Source: CAWIJJ01 sp963836425 (lineage in GTDB: Bacteria; Acidobacteriota; Terriglobia; Bryobacterales; Bryobacteraceae). Taken from it: 64,000 nt of DNA. The notes under the pieces were generated by a model, which saw nothing but the letters and a program-made list of their open reading frames with translations, made no database searches and was not told the origin of the DNA. The stretch is taken from contig CAWIJJ010000005.1 of the NCBI GenBank assembly GCA_963836425.1, forward strand, positions 62,001-126,000, in the 5' to 3' direction. This document shows, piece after piece, positions 1 through 8,318 of the stretch (position 1 is its first letter; the number at the start of each line of letters is the position of its first letter). A program made the position numbers and the translations under genes.

Positions 1-2
1 TG

Positions 3-281
3 CTGGTGGGCAAGGACCAAATATCGATTCCGCGCGCCAACGTCTTGAGCGTGAAGAATCGGGAAAGTTCTCATCGCAGGCGAAATACGCTGCTTGGACT
101 TGCGATTGGCGCGGCGGGAGGTCTGGCAATTGGTGCTATCCAAGGCGCGGCCTCCAGTGAGGAGGGGGAGATCTTTCTGCTGTGGACCCCAATCGGTGCG
201 GTTTTGGGAGCAGGCGTGGGTGCTGCCCTGCCTGCCGGGCAGGTGACCGTTTATCGGGCCAAGGCTCGTCCGACACCTTAG
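3..281 (+). CDS. C-terminal part of a glycine-zipper protein (5' end outside window)
   Basis: The reading frame is open to the left edge, so the GTG at 6 is probably internal and the gene begins upstream. What remains is a short segment reading ISIPRANVLSV, a basic stretch (SSHRRRN), then two Gly/Ala-rich hydrophobic helices (LLGLAIGAAGGLAIGAI and PIGAVLGAGVGAAL) typical of glycine-zipper membrane or outer-membrane proteins, and a VTVYRA tail. Similar short proteins occur in several copies in acidobacteria; the function is unknown to me. It may be an envelope-associated protein. Confidence 0.55.
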   Translation: MVGKDQISIPRANVLSVKNRESSHRRRNTLLGLAIGAAGGLAIGAIQGAASSEEGEIFLLWTPIGAVLGAGVGAALPAGQVTVYRAKARPTP

Positions 282-430
282 CCGGTTTCAGATGAAGTCT
301 TGAATTTCCCCTCTGGGCATTCCAATTCGGGAGGTTGCGAATGACAGTTCGAACATATGGTTGTCGTTATACGCCGGGTTGCCGCGCTTCAGAGGGAATC
401 CGGCCCATTCAGGTGCTCGCGAGGTCCGTC

Positions 431-1306
431 ATGGGTAGAAAGTCGATTTTGATCACGCTGGCTTCGGTCTTGCTTTTCGCGTCTGCCGCGTTCACGCAGC
501 CTGCGGAGGACCGGCAGGCGAACCAGCTCACGGCAAACGAGAAAGCTGCCGGGTGGATACTCCTTTTCGATGGCAAAACCTGGACTAACTGGACCTTAAG
601 CAGGGTTCGGAAGAGCTCATGGTGGAAGATTGAAAAGGGTTGGATACGAAGCGTGCCGCGCGGGAAGTCCGGAGACTTACGGCGGCTGGCGACGCTTGAG
701 TCATTTCGCAACTTCGAGCTGCAATTCGACTGGAAAATCGCGAAGGAGGGAAACTCAGGTGTCAAATACCGTATCCAGCGGGTGTGGCGTTTCAGACCGG
801 AGGACATGGATACAGGTAAACCTTTGCTTTTGCCGCCCACGCTGGAGTCATTGGAGTCCGGAACGGCCATGGGTTTTGAATACCAGTTGACGGATGATGA
901 GAATGCCCCGGACGCGCTTGACAGTCCCTCTCGTTCCAGCGCCGCGTTGTACAGGATCGTGGCCCCGCGAAAACCGCGTCCAGTAGTTGCCGGCACGCTT
1001 CACTCAACTCGCATCAAGGTATCCGGCGATCGCTTTGAGCATTGGCTGGACGGTGAGCGGGTGGCTGAGGGGGACTTGAGGTCCGACGCTCTCCGGGCTG
1101 TTCTGGAAAAGAACCGGGCGGCCGGTCTGAGAAAATTCGAAACAGCTACGGCTAAGGAAGAGCAGCAGAAGTATGACGGGCTCTTAGAGCGCCTGACGGC
1201 GGAAGCACTGTTAGGCCTGCACGCCGACGAGAGTCCGATCGACTTCCAGCACCACCGGAGCGCCGTTTGGTTCCGCAACATCAAAATTCGGAGGTTGGAG
1301 AATTAG
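431..1306 (+). CDS. Secreted DUF1080 (3-keto-disaccharide hydrolase-like) protein
   Basis: About 291 residues when started at the ATG at 431, which places a clear signal peptide at the N-terminus (basic MGRK, hydrophobic core, cleavage near AFTQ). An upstream in-frame ATG at 335 would bury that signal, so 431 is preferred. The mature part starts with GWILLFDGKTWTNW, WWKIEKGWIRS, then FELQFDWKIAKEGNSGVKYRI, the hallmarks of the DUF1080 concanavalin-like fold. The C-terminus ends in VWFRNIKIRRLEN, the usual last strand of this domain. Members are periplasmic or extracellular and several hydrolyse 3-keto-glycosides; the substrate here is unknown. It stands alone, next to a patch of broken accessory genes. 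Confidence 0.85.
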   Translation: MGRKSILITLASVLLFASAAFTQPAEDRQANQLTANEKAAGWILLFDGKTWTNWTLSRVRKSSWWKIEKGWIRSVPRGKSGDLRRLATLESFRNFELQFDWKIAKEGNSGVKYRIQRVWRFRPEDMDTGKPLLLPPTLESLESGTAMGFEYQLTDDENAPDALDSPSRSSAALYRIVAPRKPRPVVAGTLHSTRIKVSGDRFEHWLDGERVAEGDLRSDALRAVLEKNRAAGLRKFETATAKEEQQKYDGLLERLTAEALLGLHADESPIDFQHHRSAVWFRNIKIRRLEN

Positions 1307-1336
1307 CTATTTCCTCCAGGACCAGAGGTTAGATTC

Positions 1337-1468
1337 TTAGATTCTTAGATCGAAGATCGTAAACAAGAATACTTCAAAATTTTCGGTATCGATCTTCAGG
1401 AGGTCGAGAATCGGCGGGTCGATCACCAATGCCAGACTGTTGCCGTGCTTCCTGAGTCTCTTGACCAT
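1337..1468 (-). pseudogene. AbrB/MazE-type antitoxin fragment
   Basis: A 43-codon frame beginning ATG GTC AAG AGA reads MVKRLRKHGNSLALVIDPP, the swapped-hairpin N-terminus of SpoVT/AbrB-type antitoxins, then ILDLLKIDTENFEVFLF. Complete members have about 75-85 residues; here the frame runs into a stop after FDLRI, next to a short direct repeat (AGATTCTT twice, about 1331-1346). The second half of the protein and any toxin partner are missing. I read it as a 3'-truncated remnant, though a short expressed peptide cannot be excluded. Confidence 0.6.
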
Positions 1469-1516
1469 GGTTCCCTCGTATCCGTTGTACCAACCTACGT
1501 TGACACCCGCTAACAG

Positions 1517-1807
1517 GTGGCGATAGCGGAATTGGTGAGCGGGGCCGTGGTTGTGACGCCGGAAACCGCCGGTATGGTCGAACGGCGATGCCGGTATTGT
1601 GAGCGGATCTTCCAGCCATCGAAATATCAGCCGGTGCAGTCGGTGTGCAGCGACTCCGGCTGCCACCGCCGTCACCGCGCTGAATATCACCGGCACAAGA
1701 TCGCAGCGGACCCGGAGTGCCGACACGTGTGCCGCGACAGCCCGCAGAAATGGCGATCCCGCAACCCGGAGCATTGGCGGCAGTATCGCCGAGGAGATCA
1801 TGCGTAA
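1517..1807 (+). pseudogene. Truncated zinc-ribbon-like protein (transposon-associated type)
   Basis: The 96-residue frame contains CRYCERIFQPSKYQP, CSDSGCHRRHRAEYHRHK and CRHVCRDSPQKWRSRNPEHWRQYR. It is a Cys/His-rich small protein of the kind found next to insertion-sequence genes in Solibacter-type genomes (from memory of the family). Full-length relatives continue after the HWRQYR motif; here the frame ends a few residues later in RRGDHA, so the 3' part is lost. The GTG at 1517 may not be the native start. No transposase remains next to it. Confidence 0.5.
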
Positions 1808-1856
1808 GTGGGCACGAAGGGGCATATCGCTCTGAACGACGGTACAATGCGGTCGA

Positions 1857-2400
1857 ATGCCAAAGAGCCCGACGCCGACGCCCGATGATCCCGCTTCCCG
1901 TGCCGGCGAAATCGTTCTCTACCAGACTGAGGACGGCCGCACGCGCGTCGAGTGCCGCTTTGTCGACGAGACTCTCTGGCTGAGCCAGGCGCTCATTGCC
2001 GAACTGTTCCAGAAGGATGTCCGGACCGTTAATGAGCATCTCAAGAACATCTACGAGGAAGGGGAGATCGACGCGCAGGCAACTATCCGGAAATTCCGGA
2101 TAGTTCGCCGCGAAGGATCGCGCGACGTCGAACGGGAAATCGAGCATTACAACCTTGACGCCATCCTGGCGGTGGGCTACCGCGTGCGGTCGGAGCGCGG
2201 CACACAGTTCCGCCGCTGGGCAACGGAGCGCTTGAGCGAGTACCTGGTGAAGGGGTTCACCATGGACGACCAGCGACTCAAGAACCCGCCGGTCGAAGGC
2301 TCCGGTGTTCCCGATTACTTCGACGAACTCCTGGAGCGGATTCGCGACATCCGCGCCAGCGAGCGGCGCATGTACTTGCGCGTCCGCGAACTGAACACCT
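1857..2400 (+). pseudogene. RhuM-family protein, 3'-truncated
   Basis: The frame opens at ATG 1857. Residues 15-180 match the RhuM (virulence protein RhuM) pattern: GEIVLYQTEDGRTRVECRF, ETLWLSQALIAELFQKDVRTVNEHL, YNLDAILAVGYRVRSERGTQFRRWAT, then the RIRDIRASERRMYLRVREL region. RhuM proteins normally continue for a further 150 or so residues. Here similarity stops near base 2400 and the frame drifts into unrelated, C-rich sequence to a stop at 2747. I interpret this as a deletion or recombination junction. The role of RhuM proteins is poorly defined; the N-terminal part is a putative DNA-binding domain found on islands. Confidence 0.75.
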
Positions 2401-2676
2401 CAAAATTCCACATACCTGTATTAACCCTACCGCGGACTCGTCAAAAAAACAGACCTGAAACTCCTATACCCGGAACTGCCCTCCGCCCTGTAAACCCCCG
2501 CTGTTCAAACGTTTGCAGGTCGCGAAAATTTCTCTCGCAAGCGTGTGACCGCCCTGTCGCGCGTTCCGGAATCCGTTTTCCCCGCCGAAACCGTTTCACC
2601 ACTATCTGCCCTGTAGCTTCAATTACTTACGTCTTACTCCCGTTGACTCGTATGTTACCCTCAACTCCGGTAACTT
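2401..2676. other. Non-coding leader between the RhuM break and the next gene
   Basis: No convincing coding signal. The + strand is strikingly pyrimidine-rich, unlike the flanks. Just before the next start codon it carries related short words (CTTACGTCTTACTCC, CTCGTATGTTACCCTC, CCGGTAACTTATG) that look like degenerate tandem copies. It may be the native leader of the downstream dispersed gene family, which would place the insertion boundary near 2400. Confidence 0.35.
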
Positions 2677-3426
2677 ATGTCTTCTTCACGCCGCATCGCA
2701 TCGTCACGCGCCAATGGCGCCCGCTCCCGGGGCCCCGTCACTCCTGAGGGTAAAGAGCGTTCCTCCCGCAACGCGGTCCGCCATGGCCTGCTCGCCGGTT
2801 GCCTCGTCCTCGAGGGCGAATCGCCCGAAAACTTCCTCGCCGTGCTCGACCAGCACCTCGACCGCCTCCAGCCCGCCGATGGCGTCGAATACGCCCTCGT
2901 CGAAGAAATGGCTGCCGCCTACTGGCGCCTCCACCGCAACTGGGCCATCGAAACCCGCCTCTTGCAGAATCAGGCCGATGGGCTCAGCGGCATCCCGGAT
3001 ACGCTCGACCGCTTCGTCGGCGCCTTCAACCAGCTCGCCTCCGGCGACACCCTCCGCCTCGCCCACCGCTACGAAACCCGCCTCCACAACATCTATCAGC
3101 GCTCCCTCCGCACTCTTCTCAAACTCCGCGAAGTGAGAGTTCCAAACGAACCCAATCCCAATTCCGGACACTTCGATCCCTCCTCGGGCCTGCCGTCCGG
3201 CTCCTCTTTCGGAGCCGCCGTCGTCCCCGCTGCCGCGCCCGCACCTGCTGTTGCCCTCGCCCCTCCTCCTGCCCCGCCGCAGACTCCCCCTGCGCCCTCC
3301 GCCCGGCAGCGTCGCCTTCCCCGTGCTGTCTTCCGGCGCCATTCGCCGCGCCGTCACAATTGGCTGCCTGCCCGCGACGGCTGGACCCCCCAATTTCCGC
3401 AAACTGTGCTTGCCAGACATCGATGA
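2677..3426 (+). CDS. Dispersed RGPVTPEGK-family hypothetical protein
   Basis: 249 residues. The N-terminus reads SRRIASSRANGARSRGPVTPEGKERSSRNAVRHGLLAG, a signature I recognise from a multicopy family in acidobacteria and planctomycetes. The middle (VEYALVEEMAAAYWRLHRNWAIETRLL ... LAHRYETRLHNIYQRSLRTLLKLR) is predicted helical and conserved. The last third is a low-complexity Pro/Ala tail that may be degenerate. Codon use is unusually C-rich on this strand compared with neighbours, suggesting a mobile or recently copied gene. Function unknown; the many near-identical copies in related genomes hint at a selfish or recombinational history, which is inference. Confidence 0.6.
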   Translation: MSSSRRIASSRANGARSRGPVTPEGKERSSRNAVRHGLLAGCLVLEGESPENFLAVLDQHLDRLQPADGVEYALVEEMAAAYWRLHRNWAIETRLLQNQADGLSGIPDTLDRFVGAFNQLASGDTLRLAHRYETRLHNIYQRSLRTLLKLREVRVPNEPNPNSGHFDPSSGLPSGSSFGAAVVPAAAPAPAVALAPPPAPPQTPPAPSARQRRLPRAVFRRHSPRRHNWLPARDGWTPQFPQTVLARHR

Positions 3427-3507
3427 GCCGGTCCGGTTCGGGAATGACAGCGGTTTCATCATCACGCCGCCTGTCAGCCGCGATTCTGGACATGGGCGAG
3501 AATTTTC

Positions 3508-3536
3508 TTGACTGTATCGTAAATCTAGTACACTAT
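3508..3536 (+). promoter_or_regulatory. Promoter with embedded YtrA-type operator
   Basis: TTGACT at 3508-3513 and CACTAT at 3531-3536, separated by 17 bp. Lying across it is ACTGT (3511-3515), nine bases, CTAGTACACT (3525-3534). Read on the other strand this is AGTGTA-N13-ACAGT, close to the AGTGTA-N13-TACACT pattern known for YtrA regulators. The start codon at 3545 is only 8 bp past the -10 box, so the mRNA should be almost leaderless. Confidence 0.6.
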
Positions 3537-3544
3537 TCCTATAG

Positions 3545-3967
3545 ATGAATACAACGATCCAAAACGGCAAACGGCAATTCGCGTTCCGGCTGGATCTGCA
3601 TAGTGGAGTGCCCGTATACCGCCAGTTGATCGACCAGGTGATGGGGGGGATTGCGGTGGGCGCGCTTGCCGGCGGGGACCAGTTGCCCACCGTGCGCCAG
3701 GTGGCTGTGGATCTGACGATTAATCCGAACACCGTAGTGCGGGCGTACCGGGAACTGGAGATCCGGGGCGTGCTCGAGACGCAGCAGGGCACGGGCACGT
3801 TTGTGAGTCATCGCAAGGTGGAGCTCGACGAAGTGGAGCGGCGGCGGCAACTCGATCAACTGGTGAGCGAGTTCGTCTCCCGCGCCGGGACAGGCGGCTT
3901 TACCGTAGCTGAACTTGTGGAGCAATTGAATGAGCGTCGCAACGATTCTGAGAAGAAAAGAAGATGA
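3545..3967 (+). CDS. GntR-family (YtrA subfamily) transcriptional regulator
   Basis: 140 residues, the short form lacking a large effector domain. Residues about 15-85 form the GntR winged helix: SGVPVYRQLIDQVMGGI, GDQLPTVRQVAVDLTINPNTVVRAYRELEIRGVLETQQGTGTFVS. The C-terminal 50 residues are the helical dimerisation tail of the YtrA group. It overlaps or abuts the slipin gene (stop TGA 3965-3967, slipin ATG 3969), so it is the first gene of a run with slipin and the SYLF protein. The promoter contains a probable self-binding site. YtrA regulators usually precede ABC transporters, so this partner set is unusual. Confidence 0.9.
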   Translation: MNTTIQNGKRQFAFRLDLHSGVPVYRQLIDQVMGGIAVGALAGGDQLPTVRQVAVDLTINPNTVVRAYRELEIRGVLETQQGTGTFVSHRKVELDEVERRRQLDQLVSEFVSRAGTGGFTVAELVEQLNERRNDSEKKRR

Positions 3968-3968
3968 A

Positions 3969-4844
3969 ATGAAAAGCGATCAAATCCCCATTCGGATCAG
4001 CACTGTCGGAGTAGCGGTGTTCGTCGTGTGCGCGATCGCGGGATTCCTGGTGACGGCGCTGGTCAAGTCGCCGGTGCCGGTGATCGTTTTTCTTCTGATC
4101 GGCGCCTACCTGCTTTACGCCATCCGTGTTGCCGACCAGTGGGAGAAGGTGGCGGTGCTTCGCTTCGGCCGCTATACGGGATTGCGCGGTCCGGGGCTGT
4201 TCCTCCTGATACCGGTAGTCGATTCGGTAAGCCGTTACGTAGACCAGCGCGTGCGCGTCTCGAACGTCTCGGCCGAGTCTACGCTGACGCGCGATACGGT
4301 TCCGGTAAACGTGGATGCGATCGTGTTCTGGATGGTGTGGAACGCCGAGAAATCGATTCTGGAGGTTCAGGACTACACGCAGGCCATCACGCTCAGCGCG
4401 CAGACGGCGCTGCGCGAATCGATCGGCCGCCACGAACTGCACCAGATGGTGGCGGAGCGGGAACTGCTCGGGCAGGAATTGCAGCGCATTCTGGATGAGA
4501 AGACGAACTCCTGGGGGATCACGGTGCAGTCCGTGGAGATCCGCGACGTGCAGATTCCCTCGGAATTGCAGGATGCGATGTCGCGGGAAGCGCAGGCGGA
4601 ACGGGAGCGTCGGGCGCGCACCATCCTGGGTCTGGCGGAAACCGAGATCGCCGACAGTTTCGCCCTGGCCGCGGCCACGTACCGCGACAATCCGGTGGCC
4701 CTGCACCTGAGGGCGATGAACATGCTGTACGAGGCGATCAAAGAGCGGGGCTCGATGGTGATCGTGCCTTCCTCGGCGGTGGAGACCATGGGGCTCGGGG
4801 GAAATCTGGCGGCCGCAACTCTGGCGGGCGCAAAGGCCCCATAG
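3969..4844 (+). CDS. Slipin (stomatin-like SPFH/band 7 membrane protein)
   Basis: 291 residues when started at the ATG at 3969, directly after the regulator stop and preceded by a purine-rich stretch; an in-frame start at 3930 inside the regulator is possible. Two hydrophobic segments (VGVAVFVVCAIAGFLV and VPVIVFLLIGAYLLY) anchor the N-terminus. The SPFH domain follows: VADQWEKVAVLRFGRYTGLRGPGLFLLIPVVDSV, VNVDAIVFWMVWNAEKSILEVQDY, ALRESIGRHELHQMVAER, ITVQSVEIRDVQIPSELQDAMSREAQAERERRARTI. Slipins oligomerise on the membrane and often work with a NfeD protease-like partner, which is absent here; the neighbour is a SYLF protein instead. A role in membrane maintenance is inferred. Confidence 0.92.
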   Translation: MKSDQIPIRISTVGVAVFVVCAIAGFLVTALVKSPVPVIVFLLIGAYLLYAIRVADQWEKVAVLRFGRYTGLRGPGLFLLIPVVDSVSRYVDQRVRVSNVSAESTLTRDTVPVNVDAIVFWMVWNAEKSILEVQDYTQAITLSAQTALRESIGRHELHQMVAERELLGQELQRILDEKTNSWGITVQSVEIRDVQIPSELQDAMSREAQAERERRARTILGLAETEIADSFALAAATYRDNPVALHLRAMNMLYEAIKERGSMVIVPSSAVETMGLGGNLAAATLAGAKAP

Positions 4845-4859
4845 AGGCGATAATGGATC

Positions 4860-5549
4860 ATGCGCTGGATAACTTTCGCTCTCGCCCTTGCACTCGGCTG
4901 CGCGCCGCTTAGCGCCCAGGGCGACAAGAGCAAGACGGATGAACGGCTGGCTGATTCGGCCGCGCTGTTCTCCGAAGTCATGGCTACACCGGACCGCTCC
5001 ATTCCGCAGAATCTGCTGGACAAGTCGCACTGCGTGGTGCTGGTACCCGACTTGAAGAAGGGCGCGTTTCTAATCGGCGCCAAATATGGCCGGGGCTTCG
5101 CCGTCTGCCGGAATCCGAGCGGGCAGGGTTGGGGACCGCCGGCGGCGATTCGCATCGAGGGCGGCAGCATCGGCTTCCAGATCGGCGTTTCCTCGACCGA
5201 CGTGGTGCTGCTGGTGATGAACCAGCGGGGGATGAAGAAGCTGACATCGAGCAAGTTCACCATCGGCGGGGATGCCACTGCCGCGGCCGGTCCGGTGGGG
5301 CGCAATGCGACGGCGCAGACCGACGCGCTGATGACGGCGGAGATCCTGTCCTGGTCGCGCTCCAAGGGCCTGTTCGCGGGCATTTCGCTGGATGGCGCGA
5401 CGCTCCGCAGTGACCTGGACGAGAACAAAGTCATGTACGGGAAGGCCTGGAGCAGCAAGGACATTCTGGGCAGCGGCGCCAAGCCGCCGGCTTCGGCCGA
5501 CGCCTTGCTGTCCGCGCTTTCCAAGTATTCGCCGCGCGAAACCAAATAA
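4860..5549 (+). CDS. SYLF-domain (Ysc84/DUF500) lipid-binding protein, secreted
   Basis: 229 residues with a signal peptide (MRWITFALALALGCAPLSAQ). The rest is a typical SYLF domain: RLADSAALFSEVMATPDRSIPQNLLDKSHCVVLVPDLKKGAFLIGAKYGRGFAVCR, GSIGFQIGVSSTDVVLLVMNQRGMKKL, FTIGGDATAAAGPVGRNATAQTDALMTAEILSWSRSKGLFAGISLDGATLRSD. The family binds phospholipids, phosphoinositides in eukaryotes. It starts 15 bp after the slipin stop and is very likely co-transcribed with it under the YtrA regulator, so both products would act on membrane lipids. Ends tail-to-tail with the next gene. Confidence 0.92.
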   Translation: MRWITFALALALGCAPLSAQGDKSKTDERLADSAALFSEVMATPDRSIPQNLLDKSHCVVLVPDLKKGAFLIGAKYGRGFAVCRNPSGQGWGPPAAIRIEGGSIGFQIGVSSTDVVLLVMNQRGMKKLTSSKFTIGGDATAAAGPVGRNATAQTDALMTAEILSWSRSKGLFAGISLDGATLRSDLDENKVMYGKAWSSKDILGSGAKPPASADALLSALSKYSPRETK

Positions 5550-5569
5550 ACCCAGTCCGGCGCGTCCGC

Positions 5570-6619
5570 TTAGAGATTGGGCGTCACTTTGGACAGCGTA
5601 CGGGGCTTATCGGGATCGAGGCCCTTCTGCGTGGCGAGGCTGGCCGCGAAGAGCTGCGCGGGAACGATGTAGGGGATGGGCGTCAACACTTCCTTGAGGC
5701 GGCGCGGCAGGCGGATCACGCGCGTTGCCCGGGAGGCGGCTTCGGGATTGCCACCATCGGTGATGGTCACGATTTCAGCGTCCATGGCGCGAAGTTTGTC
5801 GAGCGTCTCGCGAATGGACTTCCAGGTGACGCCGGCGGGAGCGAAGGCAAAGACGGGAAAGCTCGGCTCCACGAGCGCGATGGGGCCGTGCAGGAAGTCG
5901 GCCGAGGAGAAGCGCTCGGCCACCACGTAGCAGGTCTCCATCAGCTTCAGGGCGAACTCGAAGGCGTTGGCATAGTTGAGGCCGCGTCCCACCACAACGG
6001 CATTCCGCATATACCGGTAGCGTTCGGAGAGCGCGTCGATCTGGGCCTCCAGTTCGAGCGTCTCGGCCACCGCTTCCGGCAGGCGCTCGAGATCCTCCAG
6101 CCGGATCTTCGCGCCCAGCGCGCAGGCCAGCAGGTACAGGTTTAGCATCTGGCCGGTATAGGTCTTGGTGGCCGCTACGCTGCGTTCCCGTCCGGCGCGA
6201 ACCAGGAACAGGTGCTCGGCGAGTTTCGCCATCGAACTGGCGCGTTCGTTCGTGATCCCCAGGGTGACGGCACCGCGTGCGCGCGCCCGCTCCAGCACCA
6301 GGTTCGTGTCCGTCGATTCGCCGGATTGCGAGATGGCCACCACCAGGCTGTCGCGGTAATCGACGCGCGCCTGGTACAGCGTGGCGATCGAGGGGGCGGC
6401 CAGGGACACCGGGATTCCGGTTGTGACCTCCAACAGGTAGCGGCCGAACAGCGCGGCGTTGTCGGAGGTTCCGCGCGCCACCAGGACGATCAGGCGCGGC
6501 CGCCGCTTCTCGAAAATACGGCGGAAGCGCTCGACCTTCGGGGCTTCGCCGGTGAGCGTCCGTTCAAGCGCCTCCGGCTGCTGGCGGATCTCCTCGAGCA
6601 TGCGGGACATGCATTCCAC
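5570..6619 (-). CDS. SIS-domain aminosugar isomerase/deaminase (GlmS C-terminal-like)
   Basis: 349 residues with two SIS domains and no glutaminase domain, so it is not a full GlmS. Domain 1 shows LIVLVARGTSDNAALFGRYLLE, VVAISQSGESTDTNLVLERAR and RERSVAATKTYTGQM; domain 2 shows AVVVGRGLNYANAFEFALKLMETCYVVAERFSSADFLHGPIAL, the GlmS-type glucosamine-6-phosphate pocket. The likely activity is glucosamine-6-phosphate deaminase (NagB-II type) or a related aminosugar-phosphate isomerase. Starts at 6619, 6610 or 6601 are all possible; none has a strong ribosome site. No aminosugar genes lie beside it, so the pathway is not shown by context. Confidence 0.85.
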   Translation of the reverse strand: MECMSRMLEEIRQQPEALERTLTGEAPKVERFRRIFEKRRPRLIVLVARGTSDNAALFGRYLLEVTTGIPVSLAAPSIATLYQARVDYRDSLVVAISQSGESTDTNLVLERARARGAVTLGITNERASSMAKLAEHLFLVRAGRERSVAATKTYTGQMLNLYLLACALGAKIRLEDLERLPEAVAETLELEAQIDALSERYRYMRNAVVVGRGLNYANAFEFALKLMETCYVVAERFSSADFLHGPIALVEPSFPVFAFAPAGVTWKSIRETLDKLRAMDAEIVTITDGGNPEAASRATRVIRLPRRLKEVLTPIPYIVPAQLFAASLATQKGLDPDKPRTLSKVTPNL

Positions 6620-6650
6620 ACTATCAGGCGGCGGGCGATGACGGCTGTGT

Positions 6651-8234
6651 TTAAAGCGGGGTCAGAGGCTTGGTGTCGGTACCGACAAGGAAGGTGCGGG
6701 AAGGTGTTTCACTGGGCGGCAGGCTGAGCAACTGCGGGCGGATCAGCAGCAGGACCTCGTGATCGGTTTTGGTCCGGTTGCGGAGGCTGGTGAGCGTGCC
6801 TAGATAGGGAATGCGCGAGACTCCGGCGAGCCCGGAGATGCTGTGTGCTTCGCCGGTTTCCATCAACCCGGTGATGGCGGCCCATTCGCCGAAGCGGAGC
6901 CGCGTCTTGGATTGGACTGACCGGTTTGCCACCACGGGGATATTGTTGACCGACGTCCCGGTCAGCACTTTGAACTGTGCGTCGATATCCAGGGTCACAT
7001 CTTCCATGCCGTGCACCGTGGGAGTGGCCTTGAGCGACAATCCCAGGTCTTCGAAGGTGAACGAGGGCGGGGGCGTGTACGCGTCGGCTCCCTGGGACGA
7101 TTCGGGACCGAAATAACCCGAGGTGAGGATGGGAAACCGCTCGCCGACGTGGACGTTCGCCGGCTGCCCGTCCATGGACCGCGCCGTTGTGTCCATCAGC
7201 ATGGCGCCTTTGGACTGGGACATCTTCGCCACAATGGCCGAAGTGAAAACGCCGATGCCGAGAAACTTCGCCGGCCCCAGGCGCAGAATATCGAGCGCCT
7301 GCGTCAGGGTCTTCGTGGGACTGAACGACCAGGTGGTCAGGGGTGTGGCGGTCGGAAAATCCACGCCGTATGTCAGCAGGTCGTTGCGGCTCACCTCCAG
7401 CAGCCGCATTTCGATGAAGACCTGGGCGCGCGGCCGCATCAATTCGTCGAGCAGGGCGCGGGCCGGGAGGACCTTGGAAATGGCGCCGCGGAAGAAGACG
7501 GTATTGGCGGCGGTATCGAACGCCACGCGGTCGAGTCCGAATGTCTGCTGGATGGCGGTGACGAGGGCGGTGAACTCCTGCGGATTGGTGACTTCGCCCA
7601 TCTGCACGCCAACCACGGCGTAGGGTTCGAAGTCGTTGCGCTTCTGCGGATTGTCGCGAGCCACCAGAAACAGCTTGTCGGTCACCGGGATCACGAACGA
7701 TGCTGTGGCCGCTTCGAGCGACCGCAGGGCGAGCCGGTAGTCGGCATCCTGGATCTCGAAGTGAAAGGACGGGACGGGTTGATAGTCGCTGTCGAAAACG
7801 CAGTCGAGGCCGAAGGCATGCGCGACATCCTCGAACAGCTTGCGGCTGTCGCCGCGAAGGTCGAAGTCTTTGCGGAGCGGTTCCGCGTCCAGGGCGGTGG
7901 GTGGCAGGGGGCGGCGGGCATCCAGTTTTTCCTGAGGTGTGGGCGGGTCGAGCGCCGGCGGGGAGGTGAGGGCGGACTGTTCGGCGGAGAGCAGCTGGTA
8001 CTGCGGGACCGGCTGGGCTTCCATGGCTGCGCGCGACTGGACCGACTGCGTGCGCAGCCAGTAGGTCTGATTATTGGGTTCGAGCGCGGCGGCCTGGGAA
8101 TAGTAGAGATAGGCCTGGGCCATGTGGCCGGCCTTCTCCGCGTCGCGCCCGCGCTGGTACAAATCCCAGGCGGATTCGGCGGCGGCGGCGCCGGCGGCAA
8201 TGGTCAGGGCCAGGATGAGCACACGTAGCCGCAC
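6651..8234 (-). CDS. Secretin-like outer-membrane protein (type II/IV secretion family)
   Basis: 527 residues with a signal peptide (MRLRVLILALTIAAGAAAA), one TPR-like repeat (DLYQRGRDAEKAGHMAQAYLYYSQAAALEPNN), a proline-rich linker, an STN-like domain (FDLRGDSRKLFEDVAHAFGLDCVFDSDYQP), a secretin N-domain (VTAIQQTFGLDRVAFDTAANTVFFRG) and the secretin core. The core ends in the family signature around GEWAAITGLMETGEAHSISGLAGVSRIPYLGTL and DHEVLLLIRPQLL. Such proteins form ring channels for type II secretion or type IV pili. No other secretion gene is adjacent, so it is an orphan or works with a distant locus; acidobacteria carry many such orphans. Confidence 0.88.
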   Translation of the reverse strand: MRLRVLILALTIAAGAAAAESAWDLYQRGRDAEKAGHMAQAYLYYSQAAALEPNNQTYWLRTQSVQSRAAMEAQPVPQYQLLSAEQSALTSPPALDPPTPQEKLDARRPLPPTALDAEPLRKDFDLRGDSRKLFEDVAHAFGLDCVFDSDYQPVPSFHFEIQDADYRLALRSLEAATASFVIPVTDKLFLVARDNPQKRNDFEPYAVVGVQMGEVTNPQEFTALVTAIQQTFGLDRVAFDTAANTVFFRGAISKVLPARALLDELMRPRAQVFIEMRLLEVSRNDLLTYGVDFPTATPLTTWSFSPTKTLTQALDILRLGPAKFLGIGVFTSAIVAKMSQSKGAMLMDTTARSMDGQPANVHVGERFPILTSGYFGPESSQGADAYTPPPSFTFEDLGLSLKATPTVHGMEDVTLDIDAQFKVLTGTSVNNIPVVANRSVQSKTRLRFGEWAAITGLMETGEAHSISGLAGVSRIPYLGTLTSLRNRTKTDHEVLLLIRPQLLSLPPSETPSRTFLVGTDTKPLTPL

Positions 8235-8318
8235 AATGGATTGACGTAGCCACAGCGCTGAACGTGCAGACGGTTACAAGCGGCGGCGGCTGTGCGAATC
8301 TGTTTCAGGAGCAGCCGC

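Noticed and set aside
7011..8228. Long antisense frame opposite the secretin gene (405 codons)
   Set aside because: GC-rich third-position shadow; composition is His/Arg/Gly-rich without domains, while the opposite strand has a clear secretin.
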